Assembly (NCBI GenBank): GCA_963969595.1
Contig: OZ018412.1
Span: 10,852,501 to 10,916,500 of the forward strand
Length of the DNA: 64,000 bases
DNA from: Neckera pumila
Lineage: Eukaryota; Streptophyta; Bryopsida; Hypnales; Neckeraceae
Direction: 5' to 3'
Shown here one piece after another: positions 13,091 through 26,176 of the stretch (the first letter of the stretch is position 1; every line of letters starts with the position of its first letter). The notes beneath the pieces were generated by a model that did not search any database, was not told where the DNA came from, and saw only the letters and a program-made list of their open reading frames with translations. A program made the translations under genes and the position numbers.

Positions 13091-13581
13091 TACCACCCCA
13101 CCATTCCAACTTCTATATTTTATTCCCATCTAACACCAAATGCACTCTTGTAAAAATATTGAAATGACCAAATTTTACTAAAGAGCTAAAATAGTGTTAG
13201 AATGGATAAATAATGTTCTAACACTAACCTTGCAAATCACAATTAGTGTTAGATAGGACAATTAGTGTAGCCAACACTATTTACCAATTTCAGTGTAATG
13301 GTATACATATGCCTTTGCGAACCTCTTAGAAATCAAATATTTACATTCTTCAGTGAAAAATAAAATTTTCAACAGTTAACCTTTATACTGCACGTAAAAA
13401 AATTTAGAACAATCAAAAGAATTAATTGCCCCTACACAAATAAGTTGAAACTTTGGATCGACTATATATGGTTGCTCAAGCAGTTAGGGGTTAAACTAGT
13501 TTTAGAAGATAGAGTGATAGTTGAGTTTATTTTCATATGTAGAAAAGTGATCCAATATCAACACATTTTGGTTGCTTATAC

Positions 13582-14514
13582 TTAACCCCTAAAGTTTCAT
13601 GACTATGTTCTCACCAAAAACGTTCCAAAACTGCCATTTCTAATACAACTACCAAATTTTTGGAAAAAAAACAATTTTTTACACATGTAACCGTAGGATC
13701 TTCTAGTATGATATTTTGAAAACATGTGGTAAAAATTTCAGAAAATTCCACCGTGTGGATCATAAGATATAAGCATTCAAAGTCTTGAAAACCATTTTTT
13801 CAATCCTGCAAAAAACCGGGCAGCTGCACTTTGCAAGCTCACTTTTCAATGAAAAAATGCCGAAAAAGGTGGTGCTTCTTTGAATTCAGTTTCCTAAACA
13901 AGTTGTCTATATGCTTGAAAAATTTCACATCATTTGGAGTTGTACAACATATAGGAAAAAAATAGTAAGTGGAAAGAAGTACAAAATGATTCAAAATACT
14001 AAATTGTTAAAATTTTAATCATGGAATTTAAAAATAACAATCCCAACGGTTGTAATGTTGTAATAATCAATTTACATCCTAGGATTTTTTTTTTCCAAAA
14101 ATATTGAAAACTGAGTTAAAAAAACAACTTTAAAGATTTTTTTAGAGTAGACAATCCATAACTGCTTGCAAACCAAAAAAACCCTCATAACTTTTGACTC
14201 ATTGAGTGAAATGGAATGACTCAAAGCTTTTTAAGTATATATAAATGTAGAGAACCAATTTTTTTTTTTAAATTCCAGAAAAAATGATTTTTTCTGGTCT
14301 GCCCAAACTGCCCAGTTACGAAAAAAAGCAACATATTAGGTCACAACTTTTGACTCGTATTTCAAATTGTCATGAAACTTGGTACACATGAAGATATTCC
14401 TCGCCCCCACCTTCTATTAAAATTTCAGCCTCAAATATGGATATCTCTAGTCACACGTACCTGCCCAAAATTTCTATACGGCCAAAAAACGCATGTTGGT
14501 CCTTTAGGGGTTAT
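13582..14514. mobile_element. TTAA-family element, copy 4 (933 bp)
   Basis: Starts TTAACCCCTAAAGTTTC and ends GGTCCTTTAGGGGTTAT, so the right TTAA has decayed to TTAT. The interior is a subfamily shared with copy 3. It has no coding capacity. Confidence 0.75.
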
Positions 14515-14822
14515 ATGGTAAAAAAATACCTGCACAAAACAGTTTATTAATAATGGGGTTTCTTTATAGTTGAATTCAACTATTGGCATATGATGTTTTG
14601 TGGATGACTTTTAAATGGGCATTTATTTTAGCTAGAGATTTTTTGATTAAATAAAGGGCTTCTATTATGTCATTTCCTTCTATATCATTTTTCCCATTAA
14701 GAAATAAACAACATGTAGATTAAGAAAAGAGCAATGATGGCCCCCTATAGAGTGTGGATTTGAATTTGCAACCTCTGTATGTTTTAGAAATTATTTGCCT
14801 AAGTTAACAAATACGTAAATAC

Positions 14823-15117
14823 ATTAGATGAGATTTGGGGGTCTTGGAGAGCCATTTCAGGCTCGTTCCCCGATCTGGACAAATTCAGCGAATGCCGGTA
14901 CGGGCGTGTCAAAATTTTCTTAAAAAAAAAAAAAAAAAAAAATTACCAAAATATCATTTTAAGCAAAAAAAAAATTATTGTTATTTTTTTTTAGAAAACT
15001 ACATGGCAATCGCTGTGCCACGCCAACCAGCTGCTGCAGCTGCGTTCCCGCAGTTTGGGAATCCAGCAAAATGCTGGGGAACTCGGGGCCTTCCAAGACC
15101 CCCAAATCTCATCTAAT
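14823..15117. mobile_element. ATTAGATGAG MITE, copy 1 (295 bp)
   Basis: Perfect 26-bp terminal inverted repeats begin ATTAGATGAGATTTGGGGGT. The interior has an A-rich tract, ATATCATTTTAAGC, and GC-rich blocks (CTGCGTTCCCGCAG) shared with the copies at 46021 and 48488. It is non-coding. Confidence 0.85.
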
Positions 15118-17487
15118 GATTATGTATATTCATTATATTTTAGGATATCAAAATACCAATTAATATTTATAAACATTTATGGTTTCAAAAAAAGATTTTA
15201 CTTGATAAATGCCCTATTTGTTTCAATATTGGTTCTAATTATAATAGAATCTAGAACTGAATATTGTCATCGAAACCTTAATAAATGCTCAAATACATCT
15301 ATACAAAGACTAAACTTTAACAAATTGATAATTAAAAGATAAAGAAATTCATCTAAATTTATATTTTAAACCAATTTTTTTATGGAAGTTTATGTCAAAA
15401 TTCATCATTTTTGTAATTATAAATAATCTTAAATCAATACCTTTGTTAACTTTATTTTGATAAAATTGTGACTATTAATTAATCCAATTGGATGCCATAT
15501 TTTAATAAATACATCGAGTATCAATATTTTTCTTTTGATTATAAATTAGATGTAAAAATTACTTCCAAGTTGATATCTTCAATAAATATGACTTGGATGC
15601 CAAGTTGTAATCACAAATTTTGTTATTATTTTTAACTTACTTCAATATTGTCATAGAATAAATTTATAAAGCGGTCGAATGAAAACTTAATAAATGTATG
15701 AAATGTCATGTAGAAGTTGGTTACGAATGTAGTTTCAGTGGGAATATGGCTCAATTTAGGTCAAAGTTATTTTGCTTCTTTCTACAAGTCATTTTTATTT
15801 CTTTAGATTTTCTTTGTACAAACCTATCTTCTACTTGGTTTGCAAATCAATTGTTTCATCTCCTTTGCAAAATGTATTCCAAAGACAATACGCATTTCAC
15901 TTATTTGAGCATATATAAGTGTCTTTAAAGTAATGAATGGGAGTACTTGAGTTTCAACAAGATTATAGAAGACAATAACTCTACATTGATATGGAGAAAT
16001 TTTGAATTTGTGATGCTTAGATGGAGGTTGAATTCTATTTCTGAGAAAGACAAATTGCAGAAACAAAAAATGCTCACATTATGAGGGGAGAGGGTTTTAG
16101 TAAGGATTAGTAAGGGTTATGCGGAAGGGTTTATGGAAAATAATGGTTGTGTGTCATAAAGAGATTCAATATGTTGCATTCATGATCATATTTTAGGTGA
16201 GTAAATAGTTATCAATTACAAAAATCATAAACTACTAAATTTTTTAAGTTTGTTGAATGTAAATAACAGTTAGAACAATAGTTGAAGACCATTACTTATA
16301 GAATAAGAGCAATGTATAATCATTTGTATAGAAAAAGATAATTATGTGTTTGTAATGCAAAATGTGTGGCTATAATACTATGCTTATGATCTCTCTTAGC
16401 ATCATTGTAATTAATCCTTTTTGAAGTGAAAATAAGTATTTTTGCTTTGACAGTATTATAGTATTTAGTTCTTGTATATTCAATTCTGTAAAGTTTATCA
16501 ATAAAAATTAAAGGCATTTTAAAAGTTTGCAAAGGCAATGTATTAAGTTAAGTTTCTTTTGAAATGAAGAATCAATTTGCATATGAAATATGCATTAACT
16601 TGGTCTATAAATGAAATCATCATATACGTTTAATGAGTGTATTCATTACCAAGAAATTCACAACTATATTGGTCAATGTTTAGTCAAAATAAGTTGATCC
16701 AAATTTAAGGTATGACTTTTGTAAATTCAAATTATTAAAATCTTTAACAATGATTGTAAGAAAAATGACGCTTTTTAATAGCGTCGTTTTTTATATTCTA
16801 TTTACAAATATAAAATTTGACTCAAAATTGATTTTTTGAATTTAGAAGAAACCATCTCATACAAATTGGAAATTTGGATCAACATTTATATAATTAAAAC
16901 AATTATATTGCATAAATATTAAAGAATATTATTTTAATATTTCTATTTTAATAGAAAAGTATTTTCTTAGAAACCTTATATCTTTGGAAATTTTTAATTA
17001 TTTGCAAAACCTTAAATCATGCAAATGTTACTGCTACAACTAGCCAATAAGAGAGTTGGCTGTATAATTCTAATTTATTGTAATTTTATAAAAGATTGCT
17101 CACTTCTATAGTTATAATATGCTTTTAGATGAATGTTAAGTGCAACTTTTTGATATTGTGCTAATAATAATTCTTTCAAAATAAATGAAAACTTTTAGGG
17201 TTTTGGTTTCATTGTATTTTTAATAAAGTAGTTTACATAGGACAATTTATTGGAAGGATGTATTCAATTTCATTAAATAGTTTACAAATTGCAAAGAAAA
17301 TATAGAATGGAACAAACATTGCTTCAAAACAGTTCTTCATTTCATAGTTTAAATGGAATAGTGAATTATTATAGAATTTTGTTGTGTGTTTTAAATTTGA
17401 CATTCAAATTTGATATTGATTTTGTGTACATTTTGTAGATGATTAATATTTCAATTAATATGGTAGTAGGGTTTATGAAAACTAAAG
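15118..17487. other. AT-rich DNA upstream of the telomere-binding gene
   Basis: Very AT-rich and without recognisable coding exons. A short hairpin is annotated at 16761-16791. The 3' part probably holds the promoter and leader of the gene starting at 17488. Confidence 0.4.
16761..16791. repeat. Short perfect-like hairpin
   Basis: AAAAATGACGCT and AGCGTCGTTTTT form 12-bp arms with 11 pairs around a 7-base loop. It may be a collapsed MITE carrying only the two ends. Confidence 0.5.
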
Positions 17488-20400
17488 ATGGAGGCTCAAG
17501 GTCATAGATTTGGAGGATTTTTTCATGGTTATAATGGATCCATATTACCTCAATCAATGCGTTCAATTCGAGTAAGTAACTATTCGAATGACCAAAGTAA
17601 ATTTGTGCATTTTGCAACAAAATACAATTTACTTCAAGCAATATTATTCAATATAGTTTGTATACAATGTCTTTGGAAATTATAATTTCACAAATAATTT
17701 GTGTATTATTGACACACTTATGTTTGAACAAAAATAGAATTAAAAAAATATTTATATTGTTTCAATTCAATTTGAATAATTGTAAAGTTAAATTAAAACA
17801 AAGAGACAAAATTTTAAAAGCACTTAGAAATAGAAAAGTGTGCCCATCTCTTCCCTAATTATACAAGATACTTAGTTTATTTGTCCAAGATAGAGAGGTC
17901 TCACTTGTAAACATCTACACAAACTAGGGTTTAGTTTTAGTTGAATAGTACTAAACAAAAATCCTATTGAATGGAGTTTAAATAATATTATATTGAATCT
18001 TCTAAAGTTGATTAATTTGACCTTATAAACACTTAAATCTTATGTACAATACAATTGCTTTATACACTTCAAAATTCACATTAATTTCTATTTACTTTTT
18101 ATGATTGTACGTACAAATATATTTTAGTACATTAATACATCAACAATTATAAGTAAACAACAAGTGAAGTGATAGTATTTGTAACCATTTTTTAGCTTAA
18201 ATTTCTTTATATTTCATGACAAAGTATAAAATAGTAATTATATATAATATATATGCAATTATATATATACATACCACTTGTTTTAATGATTTGAAACATT
18301 CACATTTTAATCTTTAAATATAGATTTGATAATTTAAATTTTCGTGTATTAATTACTCAATTTTAAAAAAAATTCAATATTTAAAGTTTAAATACTAATG
18401 CTAAGTATATGATTATTTTCAAATGAGCCAAGATTTTATATTCATTCCATTTTACAATGGCATATGTTTGAATCAATGAACTATTGATGTTGTAATTATG
18501 TTACTATAGTATAAACTTTTCTTTGTGGATGGTACTCTTCGAATAAAAACAAAGATCATTGAATTGTAGGAGAAAGGAAAGTTAAATAAAAGACAATCTA
18601 TTTGTGAAGAGCGACCTGGATTTTTTGAACTTCTTGCAACTGTTGCTGGAGAATTTCTTCAAAATGATGGAGTTGTTAGAAAACACAATGATGATGCTAA
18701 ACATAAAAAATTAAAAAATGATAAACCTTTGACTATGGATACCAAACCTTCAAGTCATATACAAGTAATTATGCAAAAATGCTCAAATGATTCAATAAGC
18801 ACATGTTTTTTGCCTCAAAATGTTGAAAATTTAATATTTAGTCAGGAACAAAATAGAATTGAAAAATTTGACAATTGTTGTTGTGCAAAACTATCAAGAT
18901 ATAATTCTTTCTTGTTGCATGAACTTCCAATTCCACCTTTTGTAAAAAATATCATAGTTTATGAAACTACATGCCAAGACGGGTATGAATCTTTAAAAGA
19001 GCATGTAAGATAAAGAATTTTATAAATATAGTTTAAAATTACTTTAGAATTGTTTTTTTTATAATATTATATTTTAAAATCAATTGTTTTACAAATCTTA
19101 TTCAACAAAAATCTAAACCACCAAATTTATGTTTTACAACTACATATATGGGTATTTTATTTCTTATGAGTTACTATGTGCAAATTCATCATTTGATCTA
19201 TTTACAGGATGATCAATTCAAGGTTAATTTAAAATTTCAAGATACTATGTTGATGGGGAATAACAATATTTTGAAAATAACGGATGAAGATGTTGATGCA
19301 TTTGAAAATGGGAATCAATGTTGTACATTACAATATATTAATGAATTTATGGATATAGATCAAACAAAAGATAATAGTGCACAAGAGATTCTAAATGGTA
19401 GCAAACAATTTTTGATATTGAATCAATCACATGATTCAATTTGTGAAAGCCACAATCCTTTTCATAAGTTAGAAACAAATATTGAAGCATTAAATGATAT
19501 AATTAAATCAAATTATTGTATTCAAAATAATAAGCTTATAGAAAGTAGATATTCATCAATTGAAAAATCAAACACAAATTTTGACACATGTTGTGCAAGT
19601 AAAATTAATTTTCAACAATTTGAAAACAACTGGAGAAGAGCAAATTTGAAGAGTATGGAAAAAAATCAAAGTTCAACTTTAGAATCTATGGTTATTGATG
19701 AAATTCATTTAGATTGTTCAAAAGATCATGAAATGATAGATCATGTAGATGATGAAAAGTATATTAATTCCAAATTTATGAAAAAATATGTTGAAGTTAG
19801 GAGAAATGAATATGAAAGCCAAATTCAATCAAAATGTAAAAAAGTAGAAAACCCTAAAAAACAAAGTCCTTTTCAATGTCTTCATTCTGAAGTAGTGACC
19901 AAAAATAGTTTAGAAGAAAATGTGGATGGTTCAAGATCTTATAGTATAACTCCTATTTGTAACAATTTACAAGATTCAAAAACAAAGCCAAAAGAAGTTG
20001 AAGTAAAATGTTATGGTGAATATTAATATTTTATTGAAAAAAACAATCAATATAAATTATATTAAATATATATATTTGAAATTTTAAAACCTCAAAATCT
20101 AAAGATTGAAATACTATTTTGTAATAATCTATTTTTACAAAAATTAGTACATTTTTTTCAAAACTTATATGTATTATTGATTTCTTAATTAATTGCATAT
20201 AAAATTGTTATACTTTGTTATATTATAGATAATTTGTTTCCTACAAAGCAAACCTTTTTCAATGGTGTTGCTGCTTTCACTCGACAACGAACAAGTCGAA
20301 GGTTACCTTTGAAACGGAAGAGGTTTGAGGAAGCTGAAGGAGTCACTTCAAATTTACAAGTAAAAACAAATATTAGTAATCATGTAAATATAGAGTACAA

Positions 20401-23050
20401 TCGAATATTTGGTGAGCCTCCCGCAGCTGCAGCCAAATTACGCAGCGGTATTTTTCTTATTATTTTCACTCTGTTATAGCTAATGACATGTTTTTATAAC
20501 TAATATTGTTCACCTTCAAATATGTGTATGAATTTATAAATTGATTTTAGAAAAAGAACTTTTTCAAATTTGAATTAAAATAACAATTATAATTTAATGA
20601 AAAATATTTTAAGTCCTTAAAATAATTACGCTTATTTACAATTAGTATTGTTTACTACTATATATTTTTGCAGCAAAAGCTGCAAGTGTAGCATCATCTC
20701 CAACTACTAGAGGGAATACAAAACAATCAAACAAGACTTTTGTTGAATCCCATGGTAAGTATTGAATTATAATTTTTTATATATTAGTTAAGTTTGATAA
20801 ACTATATTATAATGTTTATTTTTAAAAAAAAATTATTGTGAATGTTAACATTTTGAGTTTACAGTGAAATTGGGAATTAAATCATTTGCAATACCGGAAT
20901 TTTTTGTTGACCTACCAGAATCAGCATCAATATTAACACTCAAAGTAAGTAAGAACATCTTATAATCCATATTCTATATACTTACTATAATTTTATATTC
21001 ATTTAAAAAATTCATTATAGATATATAATAAATAATTAAAATTAAAATTTTGACCAAATGAGTTTAAAGTGTTTTAAAACTATATGTTTATTAGAGAGCC
21101 ATTATAGATGCAGCAATGAATTTGCTTGGAGGAGGATTACGAGTACGTATATTGATGCATGGAAAAAAAGTTATTGATGAAAGAGCTACTTTATTACAAA
21201 GTGGAATTTCTAAAAATTTGAAGTCTGAGTCACTAGGTTTTATGTTAGAACCTAGTTCAATTCCAACTTCTCCAAATAACAATTTTGAAGATCCATTGCT
21301 TGTACTTTCAAGGCCTTCAAATCAAGCATCGCCTTGGTATTTCTATATTATTATTTTAAAAATTTCAATGCCTCATAATTAGACTTATATGTTTAATAAA
21401 TATTTATTATTGTTCTTTGGCATCAATATTACTAAATTCTTTAAACAATATTCATCTAATTTAATAATTTATTTTTTCATAATTTAATTTAAATTCTGAT
21501 TTAAAATTATATAAAAATTATTAATATCACATATTTATAACAACTTTGCAACAATTAATTGATTTTTTTTAAATAATATAATTTTATTTATCTGCTTATT
21601 ATAGGTTCCAAGGCTTTGATATTTCAAATTGTTCTCATTCCCAAGGAGTTGAAAGCGGAAGTCGAGGAATGACATATGGTAAAGGTAACTCCAGTAAGGT
21701 AATGGGAGGATGTTCATTTCATGATGAAGATCCATCTTTTTTTGAATCTCATGTATGTGGAGTAGATCAACAAGCTTCGTGTATAGGTCAAAAGAAGACT
21801 ACAACAACAATTTCGTGTTCTACTACTTGTATACATAATGATCAGTTAAAAGGCAACGACCCCAATGCAGGAAAAGCTACTACCACCAAATCTAATTTGA
21901 CCGAGAGAATTGCCTTGTCTCCACACTCGACTCGTATAGCTGCTGTTGGAGCGTTAGCTGCTATACGCGCCCAAGCTGATGCTAATCGCCGATTGAAAAA
22001 TGATCTTGATACACCATTACCATCAAACAATCACACTCTTCTTGATGGTTCTAGTAGTGGATCAAGTGCCATTATTTTGCATCCTACTATTGGAATGCGA
22101 GATAATATCCATGGATTAGCTTTAGTGCCAATGCTATCAAAGTCACATTCATTAGATATTGGAAAACGGCGAGTCCGCCGACCATTTAGTGTTGCTGAAG
22201 TAGAAGCACTTGTTCGTGCTGTTGAAAAATTGGGTACTGGCAGGTATTTATGACAAAATTTGATAGTGTTTTAAGAATGCTATTGCAAAAATAATATATA
22301 GCTACAATATTCTACATAATAATTTGAATGTTGCATTGTGTTTATAAAGTGGAGATTATGATGTTAAATTTTACATTAAATTGAATTGGGTTTTGAACTA
22401 TATTCTACTAATAAATACATGTTTTTCATAAAAATGTGACTATGAGATCTATAATTCTTTAAAAAATAAGAAACTCACACAATATGGATGTATACTTTCT
22501 ATATGAAAAGGTGGCGGGACGTAAAGCTACGTGCATTTGAACAAGCAAAACATCGAACTTATGTTGATCTTAAAGTATGCCAATTCACTTTTTATTAAAT
22601 ACTTCAACTTTAAATAAATATAATAAAATTATTTTTAAGATTTTAAAAAATGATCATTATTAAAAATTCACCATTTTCTATATAATTTTTTAAATTTTAT
22701 ATTCAATTATAGTTATATATAGTATTTAATCATCTTATTTATTTTAAAATCATACTTCCAAATATTATCTTTATAGAAAATTGAAACAAAGTAATAAAAC
22801 ATGTCACATTTTTTTGTTCATTATATTATTTTTAGATACTTATGTGATTTTAATAAATTTATGTAAGATTCAAATGAAAAAAATGATTAATTAATAGGAT
22901 AAATGGAAAACATTGGTACATACGGCTCGTATTGCTCCACATCAACGAAGAGGTGAACCAGTTCCTCAAGAACTATTGGAAAGGGTTACACGTGCACATA
23001 CATATTGGACAGCTCAAGTTGCTAAGCAACAAGCAGAATTAGATTTTTAA
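17488..23050 (+). CDS. TRFL: Telomere repeat-binding factor-like protein (TRP1/TBP1/TRFL family, Myb-type)
   Basis: Ten exons splice in frame: 17488-17571, 18570-19004, 19208-20015, 20229-20447, 20674-20754, 20865-20944, 21095-21336, 21605-22243, 22511-22574, 22898-23050, giving about 934 aa. The N-terminus has GFFHGYNGSILPQS and FELLATVAGEFL, family hallmarks. A ubiquitin-like domain spans about residues 542-620 (KSFAIPEFFVDLPES, NLLGGGLRVRILMHGKKV). A C-terminal Myb-extension domain spans about 845-905 (RRPFSVAEVEALVRAVEKLG, RWRDVKLRAF) with the telobox-recognition helix VDLKDKWKT. Family role: binds double-stranded TTTAGGG repeats and affects telomere length. Odd points: the acidic, Asn/Lys-rich middle (exons 2-3) makes it longer than the roughly 600-aa Arabidopsis relatives, and its codons are much more AT-rich than those of neighbouring genes. 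Confidence 0.93.
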
Positions 23051-23558
23051 TTTTGTCTTTCATATGATACATTAAGGACATAAATATAAAGGTCCAATAA
23101 ATTCATAGATTGTTACAACCAATTGCCAATGCTTACTAAATTTAAATAGAGGATTTCAATTGAATTAAAAATTTATTGGATACATGCAAGACATTAAACA
23201 TCAAGATAACATATTTCTGCGTCAATGAAAAAAATATTCAAATTTTGGTGATTATAGATTGTTTGACCCATTTGTACATTGATTTAGGTTTATCTTTTCA
23301 AATTGATCTCTTCAAATATAAAAAATTCTCAATTGTGATGTTAATAGTTTTTATTATATTGTAATACTCAGAAGGCTTTTAATCACTACAATAAAGATGG
23401 TGTGTCATCTAAAGATCCTATATAAATATATGTTACGTTGGATACTAGTGACTTGCCTAATGCCATGCTCAATTTGATTTATTTGATTTGTAGTACCATA
23501 AGAAATTCATGTCCAACAATAGCAAGGGATTTTGGGTTTCTTAAAATCTATAAAATGT
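23051..23558. other. 3' flank of the telomere-binding gene
   Basis: AT-rich DNA, probably including a 3' UTR. No further gene is seen. Confidence 0.4.
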
Positions 23559-24471
23559 TTAACCCTAAAGTACCAAAGTCCCCTTGGGGACACTTGAGAT
23601 TTTAGGTAGGCCTAAAATTTTGACCTGATTTTTTGAAACTTTTTTGAAGATAGGAAATCACATTAGCTTTTTAAAAATATATATATTTTTTCAATTGGTG
23701 CCTGGGAGCAAAAGTTATGCCAACCAAAGTCAAAAAAGCAGTTTGCCGGGTACAATTAAAAAAAAAAAAATCGAATATTTAAATTTTAAATCTTTTCCTC
23801 AAAGACCATATTTTTGTCTGCATTTGAAGCTTTGGTTCATTCTATTTGGACTCAAAACAAGAAAGTTATGGATAATCTTGTTTTTTGAGCAATCTAAGCA
23901 TCTTCAAAATCAACAACTTATAGAATTCATTTTTGAATGCAATTTTCAAAAAACTTAAAATTTTTTTTTTGAAAAAGATTAGGTTTGTTTGCAAGAACAA
24001 TCCTGCCTCTGAAATTATGGTGTTTTAATTCCACCTAAGAGATATTAACAATTCAGTGTTTTGTTCAATTTTAGACCTACTTCTACTTAACAATTTTTTT
24101 ATATGTGAAAATCAAGTTTTGACATTCTAAATTTTTGTTTCTCTGACTTTCAACTCAAATGTTCAACTTAAAGAATTTTAACTTCATGGTATATGTGCAA
24201 AAAAATCCACAAATGGCCGTCAAAGTCATCTGAAATTGCAAGCCACATTTCAAAAAAACTTCTTTTTCTAACTTCAAATGCTAGTATCTTCCAATCCATA
24301 CGGCCAAACTTCATGAAATTTTTACCATATGATCTAAGACAAGTGAAGTACAAGATCCTATGGTCAGATTCTAAAAAAAAAGTCCTTTCTGGTTTCTTGA
24401 GGGATCATAGTAGAAATGGCAGTTTTCAGTGGTTTTGGAGCTAGAAAATGCCTTGGTATTTTAGGAGTTAA
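23559..24471. mobile_element. TTAA-family element, copy 5 (913 bp, inverted)
   Basis: Runs from TTAACCCTAAAG to TTTTAGGAGTTAA. It is in the opposite orientation to copy 2: the palindrome AGTCCCCTTGGGGACACTT is near the left end, and the reverse of the motif GGCTCCGAAACCACTG is near the right end. Confidence 0.78.
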
Positions 24472-26176
24472 TTTCTAGATATGCCTATGGCTTGGTTAAA
24501 AACAAATATAGGACAAAAATCTTTTTTGAATAATTTAGTTGTTTCCTTGTCCATTGCTTTTGTTGCGTTATTATTAAAGTAGATGAGTAGAAAAAAGATA
24601 TATATCTCTTTATTTGTTTGTTGTCTCAAACTACTTTATTGATGAAAAGTAAATTGCAGTTTTTCAAGTTTAGACAAAGTTAGATGTTGTTTTCTTTCCC
24701 TAATGAAATTTAACAAAAAATTTCATTGTCCTTTCATCTTGAGCACTTTACATTGTAATTATTGCAATAAAAAGGCATTCTAGAGCTTCAAATGATGTAT
24801 CATAGAGGTTTGGAAGTGGTAGACCAAGTTGTTCTACTATAAAATTGAACTTGCAATTTAACTTTGGAATCAAATATTTTAGATTGAATTTATAATATGA
24901 AATTTAGATTTAATATTATTATATTATTAAATTTGTATTTATGTTGTTTTCTTTAAAATCATAAAAAGTATGCCTATGATGTTTTGTTCCATTGTCTACT
25001 ATAATGAAAGTTGTTCTATGACCTCAGTATAATTTACATGGTTTTTGATGTTTTTTTAATTTTCAATATTTTCAATAGAAAGTCATTTTGGGTTTATATA
25101 ACTTTTAAATATTCCATATCTTTGATACGCTAAATTGTAGAAAGCCACCTTGGTGCAATTTAGGCTTTTTGGCAAATAAATATTTCATGTACAAATTTGT
25201 GGTTTGAAAGATTTCAACTTGGCAAACCAAAGTATATGGAAAAAAATTACAAACATATCTTAGAGGTGTTGGCTTGAAGTAAACAATATGGATCAAACTA
25301 AATATATTTCAATCATCAAAGTTTTATAAAAAAATATTTATGATTAAATATGTAGTCTAAAGAACGTTGTATCTTTATTTTTTCATCTACTATACTAAAT
25401 GCATAGCGTAACAAAAAAATGTTGCAATTTCATTTGTTGCGCGGATGGTGAGGGTGGAGAGTAAGATAATAAATAAAATGTAAAATTGTCTTACTTGCTT
25501 ATTATTAATTTTTCATACACATATAAGACTAGTGCATTGCCTTGCAAAATTTGCAACATCAATGCTATGAGCTTCATCCTTGAACTCGAAAGCATGGATG
25601 AAAAATGGATGAAAAGGTAACTTGTGGGTTTATGTGGGTTTCAAGCTACAAAATATTGCGGATTTGGTAAATATTTTGATATTACTATACTATGAATGCT
25701 TGGATAATACAAATCAAAGAAACATTTTGTAGATAATAGGACAACAATTGCAATAATGTCAAAATTTCATAGAAAAATAAATCAGCTCTAGAAAGAATAT
25801 ATTATACTCCGTAATATTTTTGGGAGATTGTAAGAATCAACTTCTCAGGTTGTTGTATTGGAGGGAAGTATTGGGAATACTAGAACTATTCAAAACTTAT
25901 CAAAAATAAAATTGCACATGTAAAAAAGTAAACAAATACTAGAATTAACGTATCTTTAAACTCCTAGGCTAAGTTTTTTTTTTCAAAAATCATACACAAA
26001 TTAGGTTATCCAAAAATATAAAGAAAATAATGAAGAAAAGAAAACAAGGGAAATGGATACTTTGATGAAGTCAAAAGAATAAAAATATTGAAAGAAGAAA
26101 TATTATCAATATGATTTAATATACTATGAGAAAAATACATCCACTCTTCATTATTGACTATTTTGGCTCAATGTCT
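24472..26176. other. AT-rich intergenic DNA, no gene seen
   Basis: No exon series, RNA gene or transposon terminus recognised. Confidence 0.4.

Larger units (their letters stand above)
10647..13295 (+). mobile_element. Tc1/mariner-superfamily (pogo/CENP-B-like) DNA transposon, 2.65 kb, inactive
   Basis: The left terminus CACTAAAACTGGTAAATAGT is the imperfect inverse of the right terminus ending ACTATTTACCAATTTCAGTG. Both are flanked by TA (10645-10646 and 13296-13297), the expected target duplication. AATAGTGTTGG/AGTGTTAG motifs repeat in both subterminal regions. The interior holds a broken DDE transposase. Bases 10860-11250 look like an untranslated leader of higher GC content. Confidence 0.85.

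Noticed and set aside
12913..13167. 84-codon ORF rich in Phe/His/Ser repeats
   Set aside because: It is a translation of the ~20-bp minisatellite, not a gene.
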